A program made the translations under genes and the position numbers. 64,000 bases of DNA from Cyanidium caldarium (Eukaryota; Rhodophyta; Bangiophyceae; Cyanidiales; Cyanidiaceae). Numbering within the stretch: the first letter of the stretch is position 1; the number at the start of each line of letters is the position of its first letter. The notes under the pieces were generated by a model. That model saw only the letters and a list, made by a program, of their open reading frames with translations, ran no database searches and had not been told where the DNA came from. Positions 47,801 through 58,087 of this stretch are shown piece after piece. The stretch lies in NCBI GenBank assembly GCA_026184775.1, contig JANCYW010000008.1, forward strand, positions 1-64,000. The letters are read 5' to 3'.

Positions 47801-48750
47801 TCATTCGATGACCGACAGGCGCAGCTTGCCGTCGGCGCCGCTGGATTCGCGGCGCATCAGCAACCACAGGGTGATGCCGTAGAGGCTGGCCAGGATTTTG
47901 CACTCATTCCACAGCGCGTCGGCGACGCTAAACTCACTGAATCGCAGGCGCCGCAGCACATCGTCGCCGGTGTGCGCTTCGCCGGCCTCTCCGGTGGTCT
48001 CGAACGGCATGTCGCGCAGCTCGTTCACCGCCAGGCCCACAAACGCCCACCGGATGAGGCTGATATCTGGCAGGCGGCGCGCCCAGGCCGGCGGATTGGT
48101 GACCGACAGGCCGCCGAAGATGATGAAAATGACCATGAGCGCCGGACCGATGGCCGTGGCCGCCTGGGTGCTGGGGGCGACGGCGCCCACCGCCAGGCCG
48201 AAGGCAGCGCTGGCGAACGACTCTACCAGCAGCAGCGACAGGTAGCGGCGGTAGCGGCCGTCGCCGCCCTGCAGCCCGCACAGCTTGTGCGTCCACATTC
48301 CGAACAGCAGCGGGAAACAGCTGGCGATGGGCGCTTCGGCCACCAGCTTGGTGACCAGGTACACCGGCAGGTAGTACATGCCGCGGGCGCGCTCCTTGGT
48401 GGCGATCAGACGCTCGTCGGGGAAGATGTTGAGCGTCTTCACCAGCGCCGACATGGCGGTGTTCACCGTGGACACCTGCAGCAGCCCGAGGCGATCCTGA
48501 ATAGCCGGTTGGCTGCGACCCAGTTTGTAGTAGATGGCGCCGAACAGCAGCGACGAGAAGATGGTCGACGCCAAGCGCGCCATGTTGGTGCGCCGATCCC
48601 GCACCGCCTGCCGCCAGGCACGCCACAACAGCGCTCGCGCCTGCGTCCACAGCGTTGCCGTCGGGCGTGGTCGCGTCAGCAGCGTCGAACGCGGCACGGT
48701 GCGGAAGCGCCCGGCCTCCTCGGCACTGACCGCCAGTCGCGGCCGCATGG

Positions 48751-48782
<32 letters not shown>

Positions 48783-49849
48783 AATGACGACACCAATTTC
48801 AACATCTTGTCCTGCGACGCCTGCGGGTTGCTCGGGTCGACGGCGATCTCGTCCACCAACCACTCGGCCACCGACGCGTTCGGCGGTCGACGTGCACCCA
48901 GCACGCGCTCGAAATGCGCCACCGCCATGCGCGCCTCGCCCGCATACACCACCTTCCCGTCACTGACCAACACCAGATCGTCCACCAAGTCCAGAATGCT
49001 GCTCCGCGGTTGATGCAGTGAGCAGACGACGGTGCGGCCTTCGTCGGCCAGCCGTCGGAACACCTCCATCACCTTCAGCGCCTGGTTGGCGTCCAGGCCG
49101 GTGGTGGGCTCGTCCGCGAAAATGATGCTCGGATTGCCGAACAGCTCGCAGCCGATAGAGAGGCGCTTGCGTTCGCCCCCCGACAGGCCCGGATTGCGCT
49201 GGTCGCCCACGCGCCCGTCCGCGCAACGCGACAGACCGAGCTCGCGCAGCATGTTCTCTACATACGCCGCCCGTTGCGCCTTGGAGTAGCGACGCGGCAG
49301 CAACAGCTCCGCGTAGAAGGAGAGCGTCTCGCGGGCGGTCAATTCGGAGAAGAACGACTCCTCCTGTTCGATGTAAGCGGCGCGGAAAAGCGAGTGCGTC
49401 GCCGATGCCGATGCCGCTGCTCCCCGCATGCCGTTCACCGCGTTCGGCGCTGCCGCGGCAGTGTCGTCCGCCCGATCGCCGTCAGCATCGTCTCGCTCGC
49501 CCGCACGCACCCGCAACCGCCCCTCTACCCGATACGCGTGCGCCGCCGCCGGTGACCGCCCGGCCACCGCCCGCAACAGCGTCGACTTGCCGCCGCCCGA
49601 CGCCCCCAACACCGCCAAAATGCGACCCGGACGCGCACACCCACTGGCGTCGCTGAGGATCTCACGCCACGTCCCACCGCGACGGTCCCGCGCCCGCACC
49701 GTCACCTCCTGCCACTCCAGCAACACCGGCTGCGGCCCACGCTCCCATTCCTCGGCGGTGAGCGCCGGGCCCGCCTTGGCGGCGCGCTTGCGCTGCTCGG
49801 CCACATGGGTGCCCAGCGCTATGGCGAACGGTAGCGCCGCCAACCACAT
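47801..49849 (-). CDS. ABCG-type half transporter
   Basis: This ABC transporter of 682 residues has the ATPase first and the membrane domain second, the ABCG (white/WBC) order. Landmarks are Walker A GASGGGKST with Lys88, LSGGERKRLSIGCEL signature, Walker B IIFADEPTTGLD and the switch SLHQPRSSILDLVD. The membrane half has about six helices, starting near LASTIFSSLLFGAIYY and including YYLPVYLVTKLVAEAPIASC and SVTNPPAWARRLPDISLIRW. It should dimerise. A Ser run (TCG repeat, about 48750-48782) lies between the two domains. Substrates of such proteins are often lipids or sterols, but this is not shown here. It starts 425 bp from the divergent CBS gene. Confidence 0.95.
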
Positions 49850-50274
49850 GGACGGAGGAGAATTCGGGGTTTAATGACGAAGCGGGCAGAACGAGTTGGC
49901 GGCAACTCGGCCAACGGGCTGCACGGGGAGCGGCGCACCCCCGATGGATGCGCTGCTCGGCGCCCAGAGCGGGGAGGTGGACACGTGCGCCGCGCTGCCG
50001 TGTGGGCGCGATCTGCCATCACCGCGGCGCCCTCACACACACGCGCGCGCTCTCCAGACGGCGGCGACATCGCGTGCGTGATCCGCGCTGTGCATCTCCC
50101 GATGGCGCCCGCGCACCCCTGTGTGTCCGACTCGGCTTCCGTGACGCTGTTGCGACAACGTTCTGCCTCTGGAAGAGCCGGATATCCTCTGGTGCGAACG
50201 CCTATACTGGTGATTGCGTTGTCGTCTAGCGGTGCACCTACTGGCACTGGTGTCGGTAGTGTCGCAGCACCCTA
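49850..50274. other. Divergent upstream region of the ABCG and CBS genes
   Basis: About 425 bp (740 if the CBS gene starts at 50593). No repeat, RNA gene or obvious AT-rich element is seen. Confidence 0.5.
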
Positions 50275-52224
50275 GTGGCGGTTACGCAGCGGGCATTCTC
50301 GCTACCACAGTGGTTGCAACGCCTCGAGCTGCCGCCAGCGAATTGGCGTGCACTTCTTCTGCACGCCCTTTCTACCCTTCTCGGCGACCTGGCGGATGCG
50401 CTCGGGTCATCAACACTGAGTCCTCTGTGGCTTGCACTCCCGCGCACCCGAAACTCGCTTCCCTGGTCGGCGGACGACGCGCGCCCGATGCGAGCGGCGT
50501 GGGTGAGCGCCTGCGGTACGGTGCCCGCTCGTCGACTGGTATCCTTTCTGTCTTCGTGGCGCGCTACGAACGGTTTATCGTCATCTACTCGTATGCAGGC
50601 GGTGCGTGAGAAGAGCAAGCGCTTTTGGGATGCACGGGCCGGCGCCGCCCTGCCCGCCTACTACGAGGGTTTCGTCAGCCGCACCGGTGTGATGGAGGCG
50701 GCGCAGCCGGTCGGCGATGCCCATCAAGTGCAGGTGCGCCTGGCGCCAAGCGGCGGCGGCGAGTCGATGGTGTTCCTGCACGAGTCGTCGTCGGTGATGG
50801 GCGCGCTGCTGGAGATGCGCCAGCGCAACACCTCGTACGTGCTGGTGGCCGGCGACCCGATCGAGGCGTATCGGCGGGCGCGGGCGACGACCGCTGCCGG
50901 TGAAGGTATCGCCTGGAGTGAGGCGGGCGCCGGCGACGCGGAGACCATCGTGCGGGTGTCGGCCGTCGAGGATGCCGCCGCCGCCGCCGCGACGACGACG
51001 GCGACCGCATCTCGCAGCGCGCCCGATGCGGATACGCTGGCGGTGGTGGGGCTGTTCACCGAACGCGACTTTTTACGCACCCTGGTGCGCTCATGGCAAC
51101 AACCGCGCTCGGCGGCCGGCGGCAGTGGCTGGGGTGCCTCGGGCGGGCCGTCGGGGGCGGCGCGCCTGTGGAACGTGCGCCTCGGCCACGCCATGTCGCA
51201 CCTGCAATCGCGTTTCGGCATCCTGAAGGAGACATCGCACAGCGTGATGGATGCGGTGGCGGCGATGATGCGGCGCGGCGTGCAGACCATACCGCTAATT
51301 CGGGAGGAGGAGAACGCCGAGGATTATATGATCCCGGCGACGGTCAGCGCCAGCGCCTCGGCGGCAGCAGTTGGCGGCGGCGGCGGCGGTGGCAGTGTGA
51401 GCAGCGGCAAACAGGCACTGCACACCGAGGCGGCGGCAGAGGCAGAGGCATCTGTACTGACGCTGCCGCCGCGGGTGGTGTCCGGCGTGCTTACCGCCCG
51501 CGACATTGCGCGCTTCTTCCTCGCCCAGGACACCGACGTGCAAGAGGCGGTGTGCAGCGACGGCCTGGCGCATGGCGCAACTGCCGCCTTCCGTCACGAT
51601 CACCTGCGCCCGCTGTTGCTGCGCGATGTCATGTCGATGCGGTTGCGGCGCACGCATGACAGCGCGCACACCACCTTGGCGGCCGCAGCGCTCGGTCCGG
51701 ACGACGACGACGACAGCAGCAACAGCAGCAGCGTCGAACACGAATACGGCGCGGTCGTGTCGATATCACGCTCGGCATCGGTGCGCGACGCCATCGCGGT
51801 GATGGCACGACACGACCTCAGCACCCTGCTGGTCACCGATGCGGGCGACGCCGGCGAAGACGCCGGCGGACCGTATCCCGGCGTGTTGGGCGTGATCAGC
51901 CTGCACGACGCCATCCGGCAGGTGTTCACGGTGGGACGCGACCCGGCAGCGCTCAGCGTGGAGACGCTGCTGCGCGAGCGCTGGCAAGCGTTGCACTGCG
52001 ACGGGTTGCGGCAAGGTCGCGAGGAACGCAAATACGGCATCTCGCCCGACGATGAAGTGGTGCACGTGTTGCGCCTGCTGGGCGGCATGGGCGAGCGCCA
52101 CATCCCGGTGTACGTGTACAACGACGCCGATCAGACCAGCAACTGCATCGCTATGGTGAGCGTGAAAGACGTGTTGGGCGCGCTGAATCGCGTGGAGCGT
52201 CGGCGCCGCGGTCTGCAAGCGTAG
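50275..52224 (+). CDS. Multi-CBS-domain protein
   Basis: This 649-residue protein is made of CBS (Bateman) motifs, which bind adenosine ligands and regulate partner proteins. CBS-like units are seen around SSSVMGALLEMRQRNTSYVL, VVGLFTERDFLRTLVRSW, SHSVMDAVAAMMRRGVQTIP, VSGVLTARDIARFFL, SASVRDAIAVMARHDLSTLL and VLGVISLHDAIRQVF, ending with IPVYVYNDAD and MVSVKDVLGAL, so two Bateman pairs are likely. Acid/Ser- and Gly-rich inserts interrupt them. Residues 1-106 before ATG 50593 are Arg/Ser/Leu-rich and few in acids, like an organelle presequence, so I keep the longer start, although VREKSKRFWDARAG at 50593 would be a sensible cytosolic start. No catalytic domain is attached. Confidence 0.85.
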   Translation: MAVTQRAFSLPQWLQRLELPPANWRALLLHALSTLLGDLADALGSSTLSPLWLALPRTRNSLPWSADDARPMRAAWVSACGTVPARRLVSFLSSWRATNGLSSSTRMQAVREKSKRFWDARAGAALPAYYEGFVSRTGVMEAAQPVGDAHQVQVRLAPSGGGESMVFLHESSSVMGALLEMRQRNTSYVLVAGDPIEAYRRARATTAAGEGIAWSEAGAGDAETIVRVSAVEDAAAAAATTTATASRSAPDADTLAVVGLFTERDFLRTLVRSWQQPRSAAGGSGWGASGGPSGAARLWNVRLGHAMSHLQSRFGILKETSHSVMDAVAAMMRRGVQTIPLIREEENAEDYMIPATVSASASAAAVGGGGGGGSVSSGKQALHTEAAAEAEASVLTLPPRVVSGVLTARDIARFFLAQDTDVQEAVCSDGLAHGATAAFRHDHLRPLLLRDVMSMRLRRTHDSAHTTLAAAALGPDDDDDSSNSSSVEHEYGAVVSISRSASVRDAIAVMARHDLSTLLVTDAGDAGEDAGGPYPGVLGVISLHDAIRQVFTVGRDPAALSVETLLRERWQALHCDGLRQGREERKYGISPDDEVVHVLRLLGGMGERHIPVYVYNDADQTSNCIAMVSVKDVLGALNRVERRRRGLQA

Positions 52225-52371
52225 CCGGGGGAGGCGCATGCGTCGGCAGATGCCGAGGCAAACGCGGGTGTGTACAGAGGGGTGGGTGTTGTACACGGGA
52301 ATTTGTGTAGAGCGATAAAGCGGGATTGTTCCAAACGGGCCCTACATCACCTCCGCCTCCCCTTGCACCCA

Positions 52372-55175
52372 TTACCGTGGTGGTGGTGGTGGTGGTGGTG
52401 GTGGAGAGCGGTGCAGCGATGTGCCCGGGGAGCGCGGTACCACCGGAGCGGGGTCGGCGGAGCGCGAGCGCGTCTGCGACGGCACCGCCTGCGCTGCCGA
52501 CGCCGCCCAGTGCACCAACTGTTGTTTGATGCCGGAGAGGTCGGTGCGCAGCGCCTCCAACTCCGCCCGCAACTGATCGTTCTCCGCGCGCATCATCGAC
52601 ATCTCCTGGCGCAACTGGCCCACCTCTTCCGACCGCTGATCGGGAGAGGTGGTCGTCGAGGCCACCACCGTCGCGCCACTGGCATGGGCGCTGTGCTGGT
52701 GGTGGTTGTTTGGTGGATCACCGCGCGGCGACCAGTTCGAGGAGGACGGTTCGGCGCCGCTCATCGGCACCGCTCCGTACCACGACTCGGCACCGCTGAG
52801 GCGACTGGCATGCGGCGACGGGCCGGTGCGGCTGCCGGACGGCCCGTCGTTCCAGTCTGACGGTAGCAACGCGGCCAGGGTGCGCTGCAACCCCGCAACG
52901 TGATGCATCACCACCAGCAAATCTTCCTCAGAGGCGTGTGCGAGCGGAAAGTTCTGACTACGCGCCTGGCGGCTATAATGCAGGGTGGTCGCGGCGGGAG
53001 CGGTGTGAACGCCTGCTTCTGGCACTGCTGACGGCGATGTGGTCGTGAGCGGGCGTGATGCCGCGAATGCACCCTGCAGGTGCCGCGGGACGGTGGCTCC
53101 GGTGGCCACCGCGGCGGCGGCGGCAGCAGCAGCAGCACCGGTGGCCTGATCGACACCGCGATTCGGCTGTGCACTGCCTGATCGCGGTGAGCGCGGTCGC
53201 ACTGGCGGTTGCGGTGGCCGCAGCGGAGAGCGCACCGCACTTGACCGCACCACAATGCCGTCCAACGCCGCCAGTGACACCCCTGACGACAGCGGCGTGT
53301 TGCCGTCGCTGCTGATGGATTGCATCGATGCCGCCGTCGGCAGCACCTGCCCGGCGGCGTCCGATAGGAAGCCGCGCCGGCTACCACCGGGGGTGGTCGA
53401 CTCCACCGGGATGTCCACCACTTCGAAGCGACCGCGGCTGACGCGCTTCAATCCGTCCGCGTCACCCGCTGAAGCCATTTTGGTAGAGGATGGCGGTGGT
53501 GCACTGGTGCGGCCTAGCGGCGGTGGCGGCGGTACGGATACGCTGAGCGTCGATGGCGGTCGGCCTTCGGCGGTCACCTCCTTGTCCTCCGCCGGCGCCT
53601 CTGCCGACAGAGCCACCTCGGTGCTGGTGGCCGGGGTGTTGGCACCGGACGGCGACGGTGCCGTGTCAGCCACCAGCGGAGGGATCACCCGCGGCGACGG
53701 CACCACGATCAGATTGGCATTCTCGAGCGACGACAGCACCTCCTGCTGAGCATCGCCGGCGGCTGGCTCCATCGGATCCGGATTCAGCACCAAGAAGCGT
53801 CCGGCGCGCACGGGCGCATCGGCGTCCGTGGCCGCAGAGGAGGATGCCGACGACTCTACCACCGCAGCGACCGCCGCAGAAGTGCGCGTTGAGGCGGCGG
53901 CGGCGGCGCGCGCCTCGTCGCGTTCGCGTTTGGCCTCGGCCAGCTCGGGTGAGTCAGCGAAATTCCATCCGCTCACGCCCATCCGCGATGAGGGAAACGA
54001 CGACGACGGCGGCGGCGGCGGCGGCGATGTGGACGACACCCTCGACCACGCCCCCGGCGGACGCTCGGCGCGAGCCCATTCCATCCCGTCCGGCGACGGC
54101 ACTTCGCGACCGCTGGGCGCTGTCGCTGACGCGCGCCCACCGTGCATCAACTTGTGGAGCTCGCGCTCCGACACTTGCAGCCGTTCGGGCGGCGGCATGC
54201 GACGCAGCATGTCGTCCACGACGCACTGATCGATCCGTCGCACCGACCGGAAGAACGGATGTCGCAGCAGCTCGTCGGTGGTCGGCCGCTGCGCCGGCTC
54301 GCGTCGTAAGACACGCGTCGATCAGCGCCTTGAAGTCGCTGCTGAACCGTGCGGGACGCTCCAGCGTCGGCGACTGGGCCCTGCAACGTCAGCTGCAGTA
54401 TCTTCATCGGCGCATACCGCTCGTACGGAGCCTGCCCCTGCGCCAGTTCCAACGCGGTGATGCCCAACGACCACACGTCCGCCTTGTAGTCGTAACCGGA
54501 CACCTGCTCCATCACCTCCGGCGCCATCCAGCACGGTGTGCCCACAAACGTCTGGCGCAACCGCCTCGACACCCCGCTCTCCAGCATCAGCCCCAGAAAG
54601 GTGTAGTCGGTGAGCAACACGCGTCCGTCTGTCGTCAGGTGGATGTTGTCGGCCTTGAGGTTGCGGTGGATCTGCTTGTTGCGGTGAAAATAGTTGAGCC
54701 CCTTGAGCGCCTCGTGCAATATGTACCGAATGACCGACTCGTCGCCCAGACCCTGCGGATACAGCGTGCGCAAGATGCGCCCCATTGGCGTGCCGGAGAT
54801 GAACGGCATCACGATCCACAGGTGATGCCCGACCACAAACGAGGTGGAGTACGGCACCACGTTGTCGTGTGAGCTGAGCGACATCACCCGTATCTCTTTC
54901 ACCAGCGCGTCCAACGACAGCGGCAGTCCCTCCAGGTTGACGATCTTGATGGCCACCGACTCGTGGTCCATCGGCGGACACACCGCCCGGTACACCGCCG
55001 AGTTGTCCCCGTGTCCCAGTTCATCCAGGATTTCATACCCTTCCGGCGTGGTCGGGTAACTCGAATGGAATGACGAGGAGACGGAAGCGCGAGTCGCCGA
55101 CTTGCCGGTCGCCTCGACGGGCGCATTCTTGGCGGGCGCAGAACGTCCCGCGCCTGTTGCGGTCGACGTCTCCAT
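52372..55175 (-). pseudogene. STE20/FRAY (OSR1-BLUS1)-like pseudokinase with two frame interruptions
   Basis: The kinase domain begins GYEILDELGHGDNSAVYRAV, has VAIKI, and follows plant BLUS1/OSR1-like proteins by eye (VVPYSTSFVVGHHLWIVMPF, LKGLNYFHRNKQIHRNLKAD, VGTPCWMAPEV, SLGITALELAQGQAPY). The catalytic loop reads HRN in place of HRD and the DFG site reads DYT, so it is probably not an active kinase. One extra base near 54375 and another near 54307 put the rest of the kinase lobe (DFKALIDACL, then RPTTDELLRHPFF) in other frames, after which a third frame stays open for about 600 residues. That part is Ser/Pro-rich and ends in a coiled coil (VGQLRQEMSMM, DQLRAELEALRTD). The shifts could be sequence errors, true loss, or recoding. 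Confidence 0.82.
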
Positions 55176-55482
55176 CTTTCCCGGGAAATGGAGGGAGACC
55201 CCAGCAGTACTTCCGGATGAACGTCGGCCGATCCCGCAAGACGCCAAAACGACTCTCACACTATCCACACCTCTCGGAGAGGCGAGACGACACACCGGAG
55301 ACGCACCGGCTTTCGTTGCGCAGCTACGCGCCCGCGGAGGGCGCAGCGTGCGCGCACATGATCGATCGATCGATCGATCGATCGATGAGGCGCGTGCGCA
55401 ATGCGCGAGCGGTTCCGCGGCAGGTCGCTGAACGACAAAAACGGCACGCGGCTCGGGTGCTGCAGCTGGCCGCGCGGAGGAG
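55176..55482. other. Divergent upstream region with an ATCG tetranucleotide run
   Basis: About 307 bp between the pseudokinase and the BRCT-like gene. ATCG is repeated about 6.5 times at 55361-55386. No RNA gene is seen. Confidence 0.7.
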
Positions 55483-57213
55483 GTGGCACACACTGGGCGG
55501 GCACTTTGTGAAGGGTATAGTTGCGCCAGGTGTTTGGGTGGTGGTGCTGTTGGTGGTGGTTGTGGTGGCATGCCCCGGGGGGGTGTGGATGGCACGTCAC
55601 CGTCGGCGACCGAGCGGGCGCCATTGGGGCCGGCGGCGGAGGTGTGCGAGTCGGCTCGTGCGGAGCGGGACGTGAGCGGGTTGCGTGCGGTGGTGGACGC
55701 GGCGGGCACGCTGACGGGTGTGCTGGCGGAGGAGCGGGTGAATGCGAACGGCGGCGGGGGGGAGTTGGTGGTGGAAGCCGCAGACGGGTATGGGGCGGGT
55801 GCGGGGGCGCGACCTCGGCTGTGTGACCGCTGGTCGTGGTACATGCAGACCAGCGCGCGTTTGTTGTTTCATCGGACACAGCGAAACGAGCGGGACGGCG
55901 CAACGGAAGGTCGGCAAGGGAGTGCGGTGGCGGGTTTGTTCGAGGACGAGCGGCGGAGCGCGCTGGACGCAGTGCGGTGGCGGTTTGGATCCCGAGAACC
56001 GCTGGATAGGGAGGGAGCGGCCGTTATGGAGGCTGGAAGGCTGACGCGGAAACGTGAGGGAGGCGATCCGGGACAGCAGGGAGACGCAACGGCAGCCGCA
56101 GGGCGAGGGAAGCGGGCGCGTCGCACGCCGCGATCTGGCGGGCGGACGGAGGCGCCTGCGGCTGGCGCCGCCAAAGCCGTACGCAACAAGAGTCGACTGC
56201 TCGATGCCCAGTTGCTGCGAGGCGTGCGCGTCTGGTTGATCGGCGAAAGCGCGTCGGCGGAGGGCGACGATTCGGTTGTCAAGCGATTGGAAGCGTTGGG
56301 CGCGATCGTGGTGCCCACGGACGACCGATGGGAAGAGGTAGTGCAGTTTGCACCCGCGACCGAAGACGTCGATGAGGTGGTGGCCAACGGCGATGCCGCA
56401 GCGAACCGGACGGTGTTGGTGGTGGCGCCGACGCGATGGAACTGGTGGGATGTGCTGCAGCAGCGCTCGCTGGAGTCGGTGGAGGATGCCGAGCTGCAAG
56501 CGCAGCTGGCCACGGCACGCCTGATGCTCGATCAAGGCGACGCGGTGTTGCTGTCCCCGCCTGAAGACGAGCGCGCGCGGCAAGGGACGGAGGGTCCGGC
56601 GGCCGCATGGTTGGCAGCGCCATCGCGGACCTGGTTCGCTCCCCCCACAAGGCGTGGCGAGCAAGAGCCCGACGCACCGCATCCACGACGCCTGTTCGAA
56701 AGCTGCGCCTTTGTGGTGCCTTTTGTTTGCCGCCGTCGTGGTCGCGCAGCCAACGCGGACACGACCGAAAGGGACGCATGGCAGCGGCGCTGCGAGCGGC
56801 TGGTTCGCCTCGGCGGCGGAGCGGTCCGCAGCGACGATGCGTCGCCGGACAAGGGCTGCAAGGGCGCCAGAAACAAGGCCACAGCACGAATGTCCATGTC
56901 CAACGGCCCCGTGGCCGATGGACACCCGCCATGTTACCGACTGGTGCTGTCGCCGGCTCCGGCTGGAGGCGCGTCCAATGCCCGGCGGACGCGATCGTCG
57001 GACGCCGCGACAGCCAGTGCACTGCCGGCAGTCAGCTGGGAGTGGCTGGTGCGATGCGTACAGGCGCACCAGTTGCTGCCGGAGGCAGCGGAGCGGGATG
57101 CGAAGGTCACTGCGCCCACTGTCGGGAAGAAACGCGCGCCCCCGTCGCCCGCGACCTCCGACTCCAAGACACGGCGCCGGTCATCGCCACGTCGGCCGCG
57201 CCAACGACAATGA
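55483..57213 (+). CDS. BRCT-like domain protein, unknown
   Basis: This 576-residue protein is rich in Gly, Ala and Arg at the N-terminus. A basic, nuclear-signal-like stretch (about residues 190-230, GKRARRTPR) precedes a possible divergent BRCT module starting LLRGVRVWLIGESA (about residue 244). A C-terminal unit has FESCAFVVPFV, LVRLGGGAV, CYRLVLSP and LPAVSWEWLVRCVQAHQLLPE, the last fitting the closing Trp helix of BRCT domains. Tandem BRCTs of this form occur in DNA-damage proteins such as 53BP1/Crb2, PTIP and others; I cannot name the orthologue. A basic Ser/Arg/Pro tail follows. The start could be 55570. The BRCT call for the C-terminal unit is good, the first unit weaker. Confidence 0.65.
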   Translation: MAHTGRALCEGYSCARCLGGGAVGGGCGGMPRGGVDGTSPSATERAPLGPAAEVCESARAERDVSGLRAVVDAAGTLTGVLAEERVNANGGGGELVVEAADGYGAGAGARPRLCDRWSWYMQTSARLLFHRTQRNERDGATEGRQGSAVAGLFEDERRSALDAVRWRFGSREPLDREGAAVMEAGRLTRKREGGDPGQQGDATAAAGRGKRARRTPRSGGRTEAPAAGAAKAVRNKSRLLDAQLLRGVRVWLIGESASAEGDDSVVKRLEALGAIVVPTDDRWEEVVQFAPATEDVDEVVANGDAAANRTVLVVAPTRWNWWDVLQQRSLESVEDAELQAQLATARLMLDQGDAVLLSPPEDERARQGTEGPAAAWLAAPSRTWFAPPTRRGEQEPDAPHPRRLFESCAFVVPFVCRRRGRAANADTTERDAWQRRCERLVRLGGGAVRSDDASPDKGCKGARNKATARMSMSNGPVADGHPPCYRLVLSPAPAGGASNARRTRSSDAATASALPAVSWEWLVRCVQAHQLLPEAAERDAKVTAPTVGKKRAPPSPATSDSKTRRRSSPRRPRQRQ

Positions 57214-58087
57214 CGCTCTCCAGGACCTCGCACCTGCGGTCGTGTTCGCTCGCGCCCAAGCAACCGAATGCACTGCGTCTGCTGCCAGGCGTTGAAGCGG
57301 CTCTGCGGGTGCTGCGTGCGCCCGCCTCGGTGTCGTCTCCGACCCGCCCCTCTCATTCCATAAAATGATCTTGAATAACCATTCGCCACCCATCCCATCC
57401 CGCGCACCCCAACGTGTCTCCCTCGCTCGTACGGTTCCCGTTCCGTCCCCCCCGATCCCGTAAAGTGTCCTCTCGGGCAGCAGCCGAGGCGCGCGCATCG
57501 GCCGAAACGACGCGATCGACGCTGTTGCGTGCGCGATTTTCGGATCGCGTTCTTCCGACGCCCTTGTTGTTTCCCGCTCACTCAGATCGGGTGCATCGAG
57601 GGAGGCGGGCTGTCGGGCCAGTTGCAAACAATGGGCAGCTGCTCCGGACGCGCCGCGCACCAGGGCTTCTTTGGGAGGTGTGACGAGGTGCACGTGGAGG
57701 CGGTTGAGGCATTCGTGTGAAGTTTGGTGTTGTGCAGGTGGTGCGCCCAGAGTGTGTGCGGCACGCTCCCTCGAGAGGCTGCCGTGTAGGCGACGGAACT
57801 GGAACGACGGAAACAGTTCCGCGGTCCGGCTGCGACCAACAGAGGAGTGGAGGACGGCGACGACGACGAGACCGACGAGATTTTGGCACTGGTGCCGTGG
57901 CGAATGCGGTGCGGGTAAAAGGGGACGGCTGCAGCGGGTTTTCGGTCTACGTGTCTCCGAGGAGCACCGCGGCGCGGAGGAGAGATAAGCGCGGCCGGCA
58001 GCCGACACATCCCCAAACACCGACACGACACTGAATCATCGACGCGTAAGCGTTGTTCCGTCTGTCCGATCGCTGCCCTGCGGGCGG
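57214..58087. other. Long spacer without a supported gene
   Basis: About 870 bp between the BRCT-like and cyclin-like genes, both on the plus strand. Several frames stay open on either strand, the longest minus-strand one covering 58026-57181, but none shows a domain, targeting peptide or good composition. It could hold a promoter, long untranslated regions or a non-coding RNA. Confidence 0.5.

Noticed and set aside
47546-48787. Plus-strand frame of 413 codons opposite the ABCG gene
   Set aside because: It is antisense to a strongly supported gene, His/Gln/Arg-rich and featureless.
57181-58026. Minus-strand frame of 281 codons in the long spacer
   Set aside because: Composition and lack of domains fit chance in GC-rich sequence; it also overlaps the end of the BRCT-like gene.
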